Of a stretch of DNA of 64,000 bases, positions 1 to 12,200 are shown one piece after another. The notes under the pieces are model-generated. The model was not told the origin of the DNA, did no database searches, and worked only from the letters and a program-made list of their open reading frames with translations. This stretch comes from Effrenium voratum. Taxonomy: Eukaryota; Sar; Dinophyceae; Suessiales; Symbiodiniaceae. Numbering within the stretch: position 1 is the stretch's first letter; each line of letters opens with the position of its first letter. The translations under genes and the position numbers were made by a program. Location: NCBI GenBank assembly GCA_963377175.1, contig CAUJNA010000515.1, positions 50,001 through 114,000 on the forward strand. Direction: 5' to 3'.

Positions 1-194
1 TGAAATGCCAAACAAGGTTTCCGATTCGCGAAGCCCGGATGTGGCCCGACCTTTGGGTGACCTCCCAAGCCTGGGTTAGTGGGGCAACAGAATGCCCAAG
101 CATCCGTTTTGGACGGATGACTCATACGCACCAGTGGCATTTAAGTAGCCTAAGCAATGGCCCTTTAAGCGAGCGACATGAAGACCTTGCCGAG

Positions 195-251
195 GTCTAC
201 GACATCAACCCGGAGCTGGTAGAGGATCAGGGCTTCGTGGAGATCCTCAAG
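195..251 (+). CDS. Beta-adaptin exon a (trunk)
   Basis: Reads VYDINPELVEDQGF and then VEILK, the family's LHDIN..VEDQGF helix near animal residue 150. Acceptor is cgag before GTC; donor is gcccgc after AAG (GC type). First exon visible in the window. Confidence 0.9.
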
Positions 252-3200
252 GCCCGCTCGCTCGGGTGGGGAAGGAAACCACTTTACGGACCAAGCTGGT
301 TTGCCTCGCCTCGTGCGCCTGTTTTCCTCCATTATTTGGGCACATTGGGATCATTGTAGCAGTGCAGCAAGGAACACTTCTCAGCTCCCCATTCTTGTTG
401 GAGCCACGGCTTGCGTGCACGGGTTTGAAGCTGGCGCGCAACTGGAGCCGGACAGCCAGCTTGTTGTGGGAGGTGATGGGAAGTCGAGGGTTTGGATTTC
501 AGGGTGATTCTGATCACCTCCGAAAAGGTGATTGGAGACGGGGTAAAGCTTGAAATCGGGGATGACCATCCATATGGGAGCCTTAGCCGTGGCTAAAAGG
601 GTTTTGGCCATGTGATGTTTTTCAACCTCCAGAGGTTGATCCCTTACTCTTCTGAATCATGCTTCTTTTCAAGCACCGGCCGCTCTGTCTCTCTGTTTGT
701 GTCTCTGTCTGTGTCTCTGAGGCAAGCCTTGGCGCTCAAGACAGAGACCCAATCGAATCGACAAGCCGGTCCTTCTGACACCTAAACATCAGGCTCAGGA
801 GGGGAATCCCCCTTTGAGAAACCCCAGCCACATGTCGGCTTTGTTTCCGTGGCAGGATCTGCTTGGGGACGGGAATCCCATGGTCGGCAGCTCAAGTCTT
901 GCGGGGCACGGCGTGCAGGATGCGTGTTGCTTGCGGAAATGCCGACAAGGGGGGGGGGCGGCTCCAAGTGGTGTTGGCGTAAGGCAGTTGACCTTTGCAA
1001 AGCCCATTTGTTGAATGAATTGTATGTGAGGGGCTCCGCTGTTTGGTTGCCACACTGTTTTTCTCGACGAGTATTGACGTAGTTCGGTCCCCATTTAGCC
1101 TGTCAGGGACAGCAATTGGCAAGGTTTGCAAAGCGTGCAATTGCAAGCGGTTCTTGGCATGGCAGTTGTTTAGCCATTGGGCCAGCCCAATTGACGCTGC
1201 GCACAAGAAAGGCAAGAAGCACAATGTTCCAGCCCAAAAACAAATTGGGGATCTTTTTGCACGTTCAATGTGTCACTTGCTAGGGGTTTAGACCTTTGTC
1301 CGAGCAGGCGGGGAGGTTTGCTACTGGTGTCTCCTTCACGGGACCTCTGAACATGGCTAATCCCATCCAAACCTGGGGCTTTCCGTCCAACCCTTGGGGC
1401 TCTTGAACAAAATGGTTCGCTCCACCCAAGAGCCGAGCTCGCTGAACCCATGCTTTGGTCTTTGACCCGAAAGGAGGGGCCACTTCCATTTTCTCCGATT
1501 GGTTCCAGGTGGTCGCCAATGCGGTGGCGGGCCTGGCAGAGATCTCCCAGACCTGCGGTAGGGACCTCTTGGACTTGGACAAGGCGTGGGTTCTGAGGGC
1601 CACTCGTTGCTCGCCTGGGCTGGAGACCTGCACTATCTGTAGGGGTCGTCTTTCACCCGGTTCGCAAGGTCACTCCTGAAACTTGCGAAGACGGGTGCCG
1701 GAGCGGTTTCCTCTTCACTCCTAGACCCTTCTTATTGATGGCAGCGCAAAGCGAATGTTTGGAGCTGATGGCCGCATGCCACGGCGGGAAGGACATTGCT
1801 TTTCCGGCTATGTACTCGCTGCCATTGAGGGGATCCAGATGCCTCCTGTTCTGGAGTGAACCAGGCAACCAGGATCGGTGTAGGGGGAGTGTTTGTTTGT
1901 GAGGCCTAATGCTCGCCCAACGTGCAAGACAACGTGTTGCTTTATCACTCCCTGTCATTGCCCTGGATTCCAAGCTTTCATGTGGAAGCAGCAAAACAAA
2001 AGGCATTGCACCATCCCAAAGCCGGTACAACTGTGCGGGCATGGGTTATGGCAGTGGAGTCAACGGCTAGGGAGCGATTTGATTACGCACTTCCAGAAGT
2101 GCTCTCAACGCTCGATAGTCAACGGGAAACAGGAACGGCCATTGGAGGGGCATGGTAGATATCCAAGTACGATTTTGCCACAAGTTGGGATGCTTCCAGT
2201 AGGGTAATTTTATGTCATACCCTTGAAGATCATTTGCAGAGCATTGTATATAGGAGCATTGTATATGTATATATATATATATATATAATCGCGTCTAGTT
2301 CATCGAGTAGGTGCTCCAAGCTACTCCACCAAAAAGAACCAAGCTCGTGCAGGTTTCTTGGCATGATACGACTCTGAGCCCCAGCCGCTTGCCCAGCCGC
2401 GTCTCCAGGGCAACATCCCCAAACTCTTGGCCGCTCTGAACGAGTGCAATGAGTGGGGCCAGGCGTGAATGGGACGGTCGGCGTGTGCCGTGGGGCCGCT
2501 GGAGGGGACTTGAGCCACTGACGCGGCAAGAGGATGGCGCCTTGCGAAGGGCTTGGGTACCCCCGGAATACGGAACCCCGCAGCCAGGTGCTTCTTGAGT
2601 CTTGGGACATTTGCTGATTTTGTAGAGTTGGCTTGCAGAGCGGTCGTGGTCATTGCTCCAGAGACTTTAAACAAAGTAAGAGGGACTTTGTCTGGTTCCG
2701 TTGTTCACACGGGCTCTTTGGGGTTTTGCAAGGGTCTTTTATATTCGATGGTTGTGACTGGCTTTTTACATCAGCAACTTTCTCGCCTCTTGCCACTTGG
2801 GGCTGAGCCAAAGAGGTTGTGGCTACCAGGGTTCAGGCCTGCAGCTTCGGCTCTGAACTTGTGTGCTATCTCTTGCCTCATTGGTGTTGTTTTGGTTTTG
2901 GTGTTGTTTTTCGATTAAATTGGGGCCTCTAGCCAATCCGTCAAGGCAAAGAAATGGAGCCAGGAAGCCCGGAAGCGTCACGACGCGGCCCCATCAGTTG
3001 CCATCTCTCCGGTCCCGTCCAGGTGTTTATCCTGGACGCCCTCGCAACCTACGGTCCGGGGTCCTGCTTTGGGCTGAGGTCTCCGTGGCTTGCAATGTTA
3101 GGACTCTCCCAGATCTTTTTGGATGGGCATCTCAGAAGCCCCCCCCCCCCTGTCTTGCAAGTGAGGGTAACACGTGGTTCGTTGCAAAGCTATGCTTGCC

Positions 3201-6200
3201 CTCTCCCGATTCTCGTTGAAAGGAGGTGCTGTATCGCAGCGTGCTATATTCTCTTCAATAGGACACCCCCTACTGATCAAGCTGGGGTTTATCGATCCTG
3301 GGTTCAAATTACAGGGGCCAACTTAAAACGTGCTTGGCCCGCGTTGTTGAGCCGAATGGATCCTTTTCACTTTTTCTTCAGCCGCGGCGGGGAGCGGATG
3401 AGCGCGCCTGTTTCATTGACCAATTTTTCTAAAGCTCAAAGGTCAATCAGCAGAGTCGAGCAGAGTTCATTGTATCTAGTCTGGAAAGCGCGGCAACATT
3501 CATGCCCTATCATCTCTTATCATGTCCTGTTGCAATGACAAGGCCAACCAGTACTCAATGTATGTTGCAAGTGTCACAATCCTGAATTCAGAAAGCTGCC
3601 ACCCACAAATAATCTTTTCTTGTCGGGACAGTATTTCTGCATGATGGTCAGGAGGGCGCAAAGTTTGTCATCAGCATGGGTTCCAACACAACATTATTTG
3701 CATGTTCAAACTAGCAATTGACTTGTCCAAGCCTCGCCAAGGTTGGCGTCATTATACGCTGGGTCCATCTTGGTCTCCGTTCAAAGTGGTCCGGAAAAGG
3801 TGTCCAGTCGTCCTTGTCGCAGACCCCACCTCTTGGGCACAATTTATTCAACCAACCCCTCGCCCTTTCGAAGGGGCATCTAAAGAAGATTGTTCAAGAG
3901 ATGATCGATAAAACAATTGGCTGTGGGTCAAATCCAATGGTCCCATTTTGGGGTAGGTGCACCACCCATTTTAGTCTACCTTTTTTTAGTGGGGATTAGG
4001 ATGTCCACTGGTGGTACGATTTGGATTTTGCCCCATGGCCAGTTAAGCCGTGGTTCAACCAAGGGTTTGCTCCTCCCTTCCCCCCCGCCTCACCGGCCCA
4101 GATCCCTCTGGGCCCAGCGACGCGGAGTCCATCTCGGAGCGAGTCACCGCCAGGCGCGGGGGGTTTGCGGCCCCGGGTTTGCGCGGCCCCTTCTGAGCCT
4201 GAAAAAATGTTGGAATGAGGTGGTGGGGTATTTTTCACCCCGACTTCAGTGGTGATTGTAGGAGTAAGCCAAGCTCTTCGTAATTTTTATCTTCTTTTCA
4301 GGGGCAAGGTGAGTTCAGAAGGTGGAAGGATGAAACATGCATCTCCAGTTGCCGCAACTTGGAGTTGGGCAAACATAGTTATTTTGCCGAGTACCTTACG
4401 ACTTCCCCTGGCGACGCCATTGGGAGAAACAGCCAGGCTTGCGCTGGCGCTTTCCAAGCATTTGCACTCACTGACAGGCACAGCCTTCACGCATCAATCT
4501 CCGGCGAAAGAGGTGTATTTTGCGAAAAGATCCAGCGGAAACAAGGGTTCCTTGTTGGTCTTCAGGGGCGCGGAGGTTGGTTAAGAGGGAAACTACGGCA
4601 GGCTGGGCACTGGGCATTTGTGATCCCTTAACGCAAGCCAGTGCCATCATGTTTCATCACTTACAAATTCGTTGAAATCTTGCCAGTGCTTCGGGTAAAC
4701 AGGTTACACCTTTTTCTCACTGCCAAGACTTTCTGTGGGGCACTTCAGACGGGGCCATTGAGCGCCGCAGCTTGCTTTGCCGGCATCACAGAACCCATGG
4801 GGTCGACTAGGGCGAGTTCTGGAGGGTCCGAGGGCGCCTGGGGGTGATGGCGCAGGTTGTCCCATGCCAATCCTGCAGTGGTGCTGACTGCCATCAAGGC
4901 GAGGAGGGGTCAAGGCAAGGACCCAACCACAGACATGGGTTTCCAGTTCTGTGCCCCACACATCCGCAACATCCTGCAGCTTCGTTTGGCTTTCGTCTTC
5001 CGGTTTCAGCTTGGACCTCGGCTCCGGCCTGAGGTGATCCTCCGTTGCATGGAGCACACCGAGAATCCCGAGGCGCCGCTCCGAAACGCCCAAATGCTTA
5101 CACGCGTTTGCCCCTGCGATTGGGAGGGTAGACTTACACCGAACACGCTGGGCTTACGGGGTAAAGTGACAGCACAGATGTAACACATTGCCCAGGTTCC
5201 GAAGATTCGTCGATCTATTTATAAAGAAGCTAGCTCCAGGGGGCGGGTTCTTTACGATGCCCACATCAGACGAACCAGGCATGCCAGCGCTTACCTGCCG
5301 GCCCATATATGATATAATTTTCCCAGACTCGAGGCGTCCAGCAACCTCAGCCCATTGGTTCTTGGGATAGGCTTGATTCAAGCTGCCGTCTTCAGTTCTA
5401 CACAAAGGTGGAGATTGCCGGAACCTGTGTTGTTCTTCGCCTTTTCAGGCGTCTGTCAGTTTTTAGCCAGCGGCTCTTGGCAATTGGGAAGGACACCTGA
5501 TTCAGCAATGTCAATCTTTCTGAAGTGAACAGTCAACCTGGAGTCCATTGCAAAAGGGGCCTTTACCAATGTCCTCCGCGCCGTAGGCAAAACGTCTGGT
5601 TGCGTGGGAAAAGTAGGCATGGTCGTCAGCCCCTGAACTACCTGGTGACCCGCTTCCCATATTCCCATGCAGTGACTCCGAGGACAGGAGGCGGGCATAG
5701 TGGTGCGTGTCTCTGAGCTAGCAAAACATCCACCGGGGTCTGGGCCATGTCGGCCACAATAAACAGTCCCAGGTGGGACGAGTGTCCAAATGCATACCTT
5801 GGTTGTTCGTAGGTGCTGCGGATGCTCGCGAAGAAGCTGAACCCCCCGCTGGTGACCCTGCTATCCAGCGAGCCGGAGGTGGGGGGTTCAGGCGAAGCCC
5901 GAGGCCTGTTAAGGAATTGAGCCCCTTTGAAACTACCCCCAAGGAGGGTGACGTCAAACAAACGACACAACCAGTTGGACAGACACATCGCACGCTATTG
6001 TGTACCCCTTCTTTCGCCTGGTAGTATGAGACTTGTGTGGAGTTCCGGTTCGAATTTTTTGGGTTCATGGTCTTGAAAGGAGCCGGAAGGAATCCGTCGT
6101 CGCTTGGAGGTGTGCAACCGGTTTTGACACTTGCTTGGCCTGTGAGCCGCCTCAAGAAGTTCGGATCTCGGATGCCAACCTGAGGTTTGAGGCTCTCCCC

Positions 6201-9200
6201 CTCAGTTGTAACTCAGGGCTTCTAGTCTATGTGACAAGGCCGATGTTTTCTCGGCCAGTCAAGGTCTGGTTTGTGACCAGGGGACATCCCCATATGTCAC
6301 AGAGCTCGGGCCATGGCCAATCTCGAGCACAGTTTGCTTCGAAGATTTTGCGGCAGCGATCTGGTCGGACAATATTCTGGCGAGAGGTTCTCCCAGCTGG
6401 ATGGTTTGCTGGGAGGCTCCATGTTTTGTAACGCTAGGGCGTTTTGGGGAAGGGGGGCTAGGGCTGGTCAAGATTCCTTTTACACAAGGTTAGTTGCATT
6501 GTTTGCGCCAGGTGCAGTATGTCGCACTGCGGAACATCAGGCTCATAGTGGCGGACTCGGTTCCGTTGATCGAGACGTTCGACGAGAAAGACTGGCAGGG
6601 CACATTCTTAACTCTACAATCGGATGTTGGAATTTCTCCTTTCCCACGTCCATAAGGCCACGACCAATTCTGACCATGGCCTGTGCGGGATTTTTGCATC
6701 AATCAAGCCCAACTTGGCTTATTCAATTTGGTGTGTTTATCAAGTGTTTATCCGTTTCGTCTATTTGACCTGGCTTTGTGGGCCGGTTTTATCAACAAGG
6801 GCTCTTTGGCCTGCTGTTGGTGATCAAGCTTGCAAACGCGTTCAATCTATGTCGGCTTTCTTCCAATTGTTTTTACTGGCATGGCCACACTTTGGACCCA
6901 ACATTGCGGCTGACGTGAGAGCGTATCGCCAGGTTGAGGATTTATCCAGGTGGTGGCCAGAATTCGAGCTGTTCATTCAGTCAATTGCTAGTAGGGGCCT
7001 TCACATGGTCTTGAAGTGAAAAGAAGTTGACAGGACCACTGTGCAGGGAACTGACCCACTGAGCACAGCTCCCATCTGGCTCCTGAGGTCTGGGCGGTTC
7101 ATGGCGAAGAATCACAGCTAGGAAGATCATTTTCCGCACAGAATGCTGTCAACAACCAGCACATGATTGAAGCAAAACAATCAAACTATTGGAAAGACTT
7201 CTTCTCCATTTGACACCAGGCGTGTTTTTCCACTTGCCCTGGCTTTGCATCCCGTGGACCAACGCCGAAGAGCCTAGGTTCAGAAGCGTCCCGGCATCCT
7301 CGCCTCGGACGCGCCTCGGCAGATTTGTGTAGCCCCGAGGCTTTCTGGCCGAATAAGAGCCGTGCGCCATGCCCGGGCAGATTGAAAATACATTTGTTGG
7401 TGTGAAACTGGACTTGGGCTTGGTCTTGCAACAAGAGCAACAAGAGCTGGCTAAACCCTCAACTGAACAACATGCTCAGAGATGTCAATGCCCCAGCCCT
7501 TGCAAGAGCATCGTGCAAACTACAAGCTAGCTTGACCAGATGTAGAACCCCTGCAAAAGTGTTGCAAGCTGCAGCCCTGTCCGCCACCTCAAACAGGTCA
7601 AGATGTTCTTCTGCAAGTACAACGACCCGATCTACGTCAAGCTTGAGAAGGCTCGAACCTTTGCGTTGGGATGCGGCCCGGGCTGGGGGCTCACATCTAT
7701 GAGGATATCATTTCAAGAGGCTCTGAATTTGGGATCTACATTGAATGGTTCAGCTTGGAGAATCCCATTCATGTCAGTCGGGACCCGCCGTTCAGGTAAC
7801 CTTGACGCATCGGCTGTTGGGAAGAATCAGTCATCAAAGGAAGCATCTTCAGAACACATTGACTGTGGCTTACAAGGTGCGCCAAACTTTACCCTCTTGT
7901 GAGTTTCCTGAAAATTGGACGGAAACTCTTTCAGACGATGTGTGAAAGTCAACACGGGTGAATCTGTTTTCCCTAGGGGGGGGGAGGGACCCCATGCCGG
8001 AAACACCCAAAATCGCTACACAGCTTGTTGCCCGTGGACTCGACAGCAACATGGCACTAAGGTCGACATCATGTGCATGCTGGTGTCTGACAAGAACTTT
8101 GACCAGGCTTGACCGTTGGCATGGGGGGGTGGCGGGAGGGGGGGGGGAGGGGGGGGCGGTCTTCAGCAAACACGGGCAGGGAAGGCAGGGGTCCAGCAGA
8201 GGGTCCAGCACAGGTCCAGGTCAGTGCGAGGACTGCTCCAGATTTCAACACATGAGAGAGCTGCTCTTCTGCTTTTGGAATGGAAGTGGTTGAAGAGGAA
8301 GGATATGAACCGTCACGCAAACATGTAGTGACCCATGGCCTTTTGTGGGAAACTTGCCAGAAGGTGTCGGGCTGGAAGCCGAGCATCGAATGCTGTGGGC
8401 GACCAGCTATTTTGTCGCGGCACCCGACGAAAACCCGCAAGAGTGTCGTCATTTTGACGGGAGCTTCGACAAATCAATGCCGGGGCGAGAGTTGGCACAC
8501 GTTCCTTTGCCTTTGTAAACGGGATGAGCCTTTCCACTTTTCAGACTGCTTAAGCATAGGCCCACCCCCGTGCTTGGAGATCACTGGAACTGGGTCCTTA
8601 AACTGGAGGCCAACTCACATAAACACATTGGCCTGCCAATAAGAATTGGAGCCACCCCTGGTTTCACATCGGTCTATAGTCTATAGGTAGAGCAAGAGAC
8701 ACCTAGAGACACTTGAGTCACTGAAACATTGGCAGCCTATTGGGGACATGGGGGCTCTGGCAGGTCCTCCTGGAACTGAAAGAGTACGCTTCTGGCCCGG
8801 TGCCCAGAGATCTGTTGGAGTGTGGATGGCTTTGAGGTGCTGTTTCGCGCCCCTGTGGGAATTGACAACAAGTCTCAGGAGAGGGAACCATGCCTGCCTA
8901 CGTGCAGCTTCTCTTGTGACCGCAGATTGAACACCCCCGGACCAAATCGCCATGCGCTCCCAGTGGCCTTGAGTTGAACGGATCAGTCAGAGGCTGGCAT
9001 GAGGCGCCCAGTCCGAGGCTGCCCAGTCAAACATGCCCAGTTCAGTACGCCTGAAGCATGTCCAAAGCACCATCATCCTGAGAAGAGTCTTTTGGGGACC
9101 TTGCCTTGGGTCCTTTCTCTGAGTTTGCCCAGTAGTTGCTCTTGGCCTCCACTGCTGGAAGTCGGCGAGAAAGCACCACCCCGTGTTTCGGGTCCCAGGG

Positions 9201-12200
9201 ATGGCGGTGGATTAGGTAGATCGTACAAGGTGAACTAGCAACAGCAAGACCAGATTTTCCAAACAACACTGAGGCCTTTGTGACATGCTTAGAAAGGTAC
9301 GTCAGTATGCCACACGGATCTATGCATCATTTACATCCGGTTCTCGGCGAATGTGTTGAGAGCTGCTTGTGGCTCAGGCAAGGCATAATCACTTTGCAAG
9401 GCTATGAGCTTGGTAGGAACCACTTGTTTGGGGTTCTCTTGTCACTCGCTGGTTGTCTTGTCAAAAGCCAAATGGGTTTGTCTCCGAGCCCCAAAACGGG
9501 TGGCTTCCCTTAGAACTTTCCATCCACAGTGCGGGACTTGGCAGGCGTCGATGTGGAGTTCGTGCGAAAATCCGTGCGTTCCATCGGGCGAGTGGCAGCA
9601 GCCCGGCAAGTGGGGGCTGGGCCTTGAGGAACCGAAGGGACTCTGGGAAGGTATATGTGTCTATATTGTATATAGAAAATTTGTATCAATACAATGTGTA
9701 CACATGATGCCAAGTACATTACTGCATGTGTGTATATATGGTCCCGCGTTCCGTGTTCATACCCCCCCCCCCCCCCCCCCCCCTCCTCAGATGGAACCCC
9801 CCCCCCCCCCGAGCCCCCGGATCCTGGCATCTACGGTCCCACCCCCACCCCGACCATTTGGGCACCCCGACACCCCGGCACCCCCACCCCCAGGACAAGG
9901 CAACCCGCAACCAACCATAAACCAACCCTAATCTAAAGAAGTGGTGTTCAAGCACCGACTCTTTTTCACAAACAGCGACAAGCTTTTGCAAAACAACCAC
10001 AAGGGACAGGCTGTTGCACGACAAGGATCCACAAGAAGCATTTTGACAAAAGGAGTATGTTGCGAAGCACAAGAAGCATTTTATTTCACAATTGTGGGAA
10101 GACTATGGGAAGACTACAGGAAGACTATGGGAAGAGCGCGCCAGGCCCGCTAGAGTTCTGTGAGAATTCCGTCAAAATTCCGTGAGAATTCCGGCAGAAT
10201 TCGGCGGGCGGGGAAGACTACGGGAAGACTACGGGAAGGGAAGAGTATGGGAAGACTACGGGAGGACTATGGGCAGACTGCGGGAAGACTACGGGAAGAG
10301 CGCCCCAGGCCCGCTAGAGTTCCGTGAGAATTCCGTTAAAATTCCGTGAGAATTCCTTCGGAGTTCGGCGGGGAGGGAAGACTACGGGAGGAATGTGGGA
10401 AGTCTACGGGAAGACTACGGGAAGAGCGCGCTTTCCGTGAGAATTCTGTCAAATTTCCGTGAGAGTTTGGCGGGAAGGGAAGACGACGGAAGGAATGTGG
10501 GAAGTCTACGGGAAGACTACGGGCAGTCTCGGGAGACTACCAAAAGCTGGCGCCAGGCCCACTATAGAATTCCGGCCCGCTAGAGGTCCGTGAGAATTCT
10601 GGTAAAATTCCGTGAGAATTCTGTCAGAATTCGGCGGGAAAGGAGACTACGGCAAGACTGTGGGAAGACTACAGGAAGAGCGCGCCAGGCCTGCGGGAAG
10701 ATTATGGGAAGACTACGGGAGGACTATGGGCAGACTGCGGGAAGACTACGGGAAGAGCGCCCCAGGCCCGCTAGAGTTCCGTGAGAATTCCGTCAAAATT
10801 CCGTGAGAATTCCTTCGGAGTTCGGCGGGGAGGGAAGACTACGGGAGGAATGTGGGAAGTCTACGGGAAGACTACGGGAAGAGCGCGCGAGGCCCGCTTT
10901 CCGTGAGAATTCCGTCGAATATCCGTGAGAGTTCCGTCAAAATTTGGCGGGAAGGGAAGACGACGGAAGGAATGTGGGAAGTCTACGGGAAGACTGCGGG
11001 AAGATTACGGGCAGACTCGGAAGACTACAAAAAGAGCGCGCCAGGCCCGATAGAATTCCGTGCGCCGTGAGAATTTCGCAAAAACTTGTGAGAATTCCAT
11101 CAAGATTCGGCGGGAAGGGAAGAGTACGGGAAGACGATGGGAAGACATCACAAGAAGACTACGGAAAAAAAAACTACGGGAAGAGTGTGGGAGACTACGG
11201 GAAGAGTACGGGAAGAGAGGATTCCGTCGGAGTTCGGCGGGAAGGGAAGACTAAGGGAAGACTCTGGCAAGACTATGGGAAGACTATAGGAAGACCACGG
11301 GAACAGCGCGCCAGGCCCGCTAGAGTTCCGTGAGAATTCCGTCAAAATTCCGTGAGAATTCCGGCAGAATTCGGCGGGCGGGGAAGACCATGACCATGTC
11401 GCTGGCTTTCCTCGGAATTCTTACTCGTTGTCTAGCAGTCTGCCCATCGTCTTCCTGCAGAACTTCTTGCGTGCGTGTTTCTCCACTCCTCCCTCAGCAA
11501 GGCAAGTCTATATTACTTACAATATTTTTCTGCTTTTCGCTGTCACTCTGACAAAGTGCTAGGGCTTGTCGTGCTAGTGCCTGTTCCAGTCGGCGCCTTG
11601 TGAGTCCTGGGCGTCGCTTGAACCTGAGCCAACCCTAAATACACTGTAAACCAAACCCTAAACCAAACCCCAAACCATGAACCTCTAAACCTAAACCAAC
11701 CCTAAACCAATCCTAAACTAACCCTAAATACACCCTAAACAAGAAACCCTGACCTAAACCAACCCTAAATCAACATAAACCAACCCTAAACTAACCCTAA
11801 ATACACCCTAAACCAAACCCCAAACCATACACCCTAAACCTAAACCAACCCTAAACCAATCCTAAATCAACATAAGCCAACCCTAAACTAACCCCAAACT
11901 AACCATAAATGCACTAAATACACCCTAAACCAATCCTAAACCAACCCTAAACCACCACAACCCAACCACAGGACCACAACTACAGGGGGGACCCATGACC
12001 ATTGGGGTGGGGGGACTGGCGACGCTGTACCAGAGAGAAAAATATATATATATATATATATTATATATTTATACATAGTGCAAGTACATAAAGGGCAGAA
12101 TCGGTGACAGTCGTCAATGGTTGATTTGCCTTGGTTTTGTTTGATGCCACACAAGAGAGGGTTCAACGGGTGCCATACTTTTTCAGGGGGATGGCGATGC

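Noticed and set aside
266..611. Several overlapping 60-95 codon open frames on both strands
   Set aside because: They lie in the intron after exon a, show no protein family likeness and overlap one another on opposite strands.
5188..5260. FIKKLAPG, resembling the adaptin KKLAPP segment
   Set aside because: The true segment (KKLNPPLVTLLSSEPE) is at 5813-5878 with correct phase and splice signals; this one lacks the continuation and does not fit in phase.
6030..6060. GGTTCGAATTT, like a tRNA B box (also 3301-3315 and 32108-32118)
   Set aside because: No A box, acceptor stem or cloverleaf could be built around any of them.
9404..9931. Proline-rich open frame of 175 codons
   Set aside because: It owes its length to the poly-C tracts and crosses the well-supported adaptin exon n in another frame.
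10395..11333. Several overlapping open frames with repeated REDYGK-like motifs, and CRISPR-like regular spacing
   Set aside because: They are translations of the satellite. The repeats have no unique spacers and the region is intronic eukaryotic DNA, so neither protein nor CRISPR array is supported.
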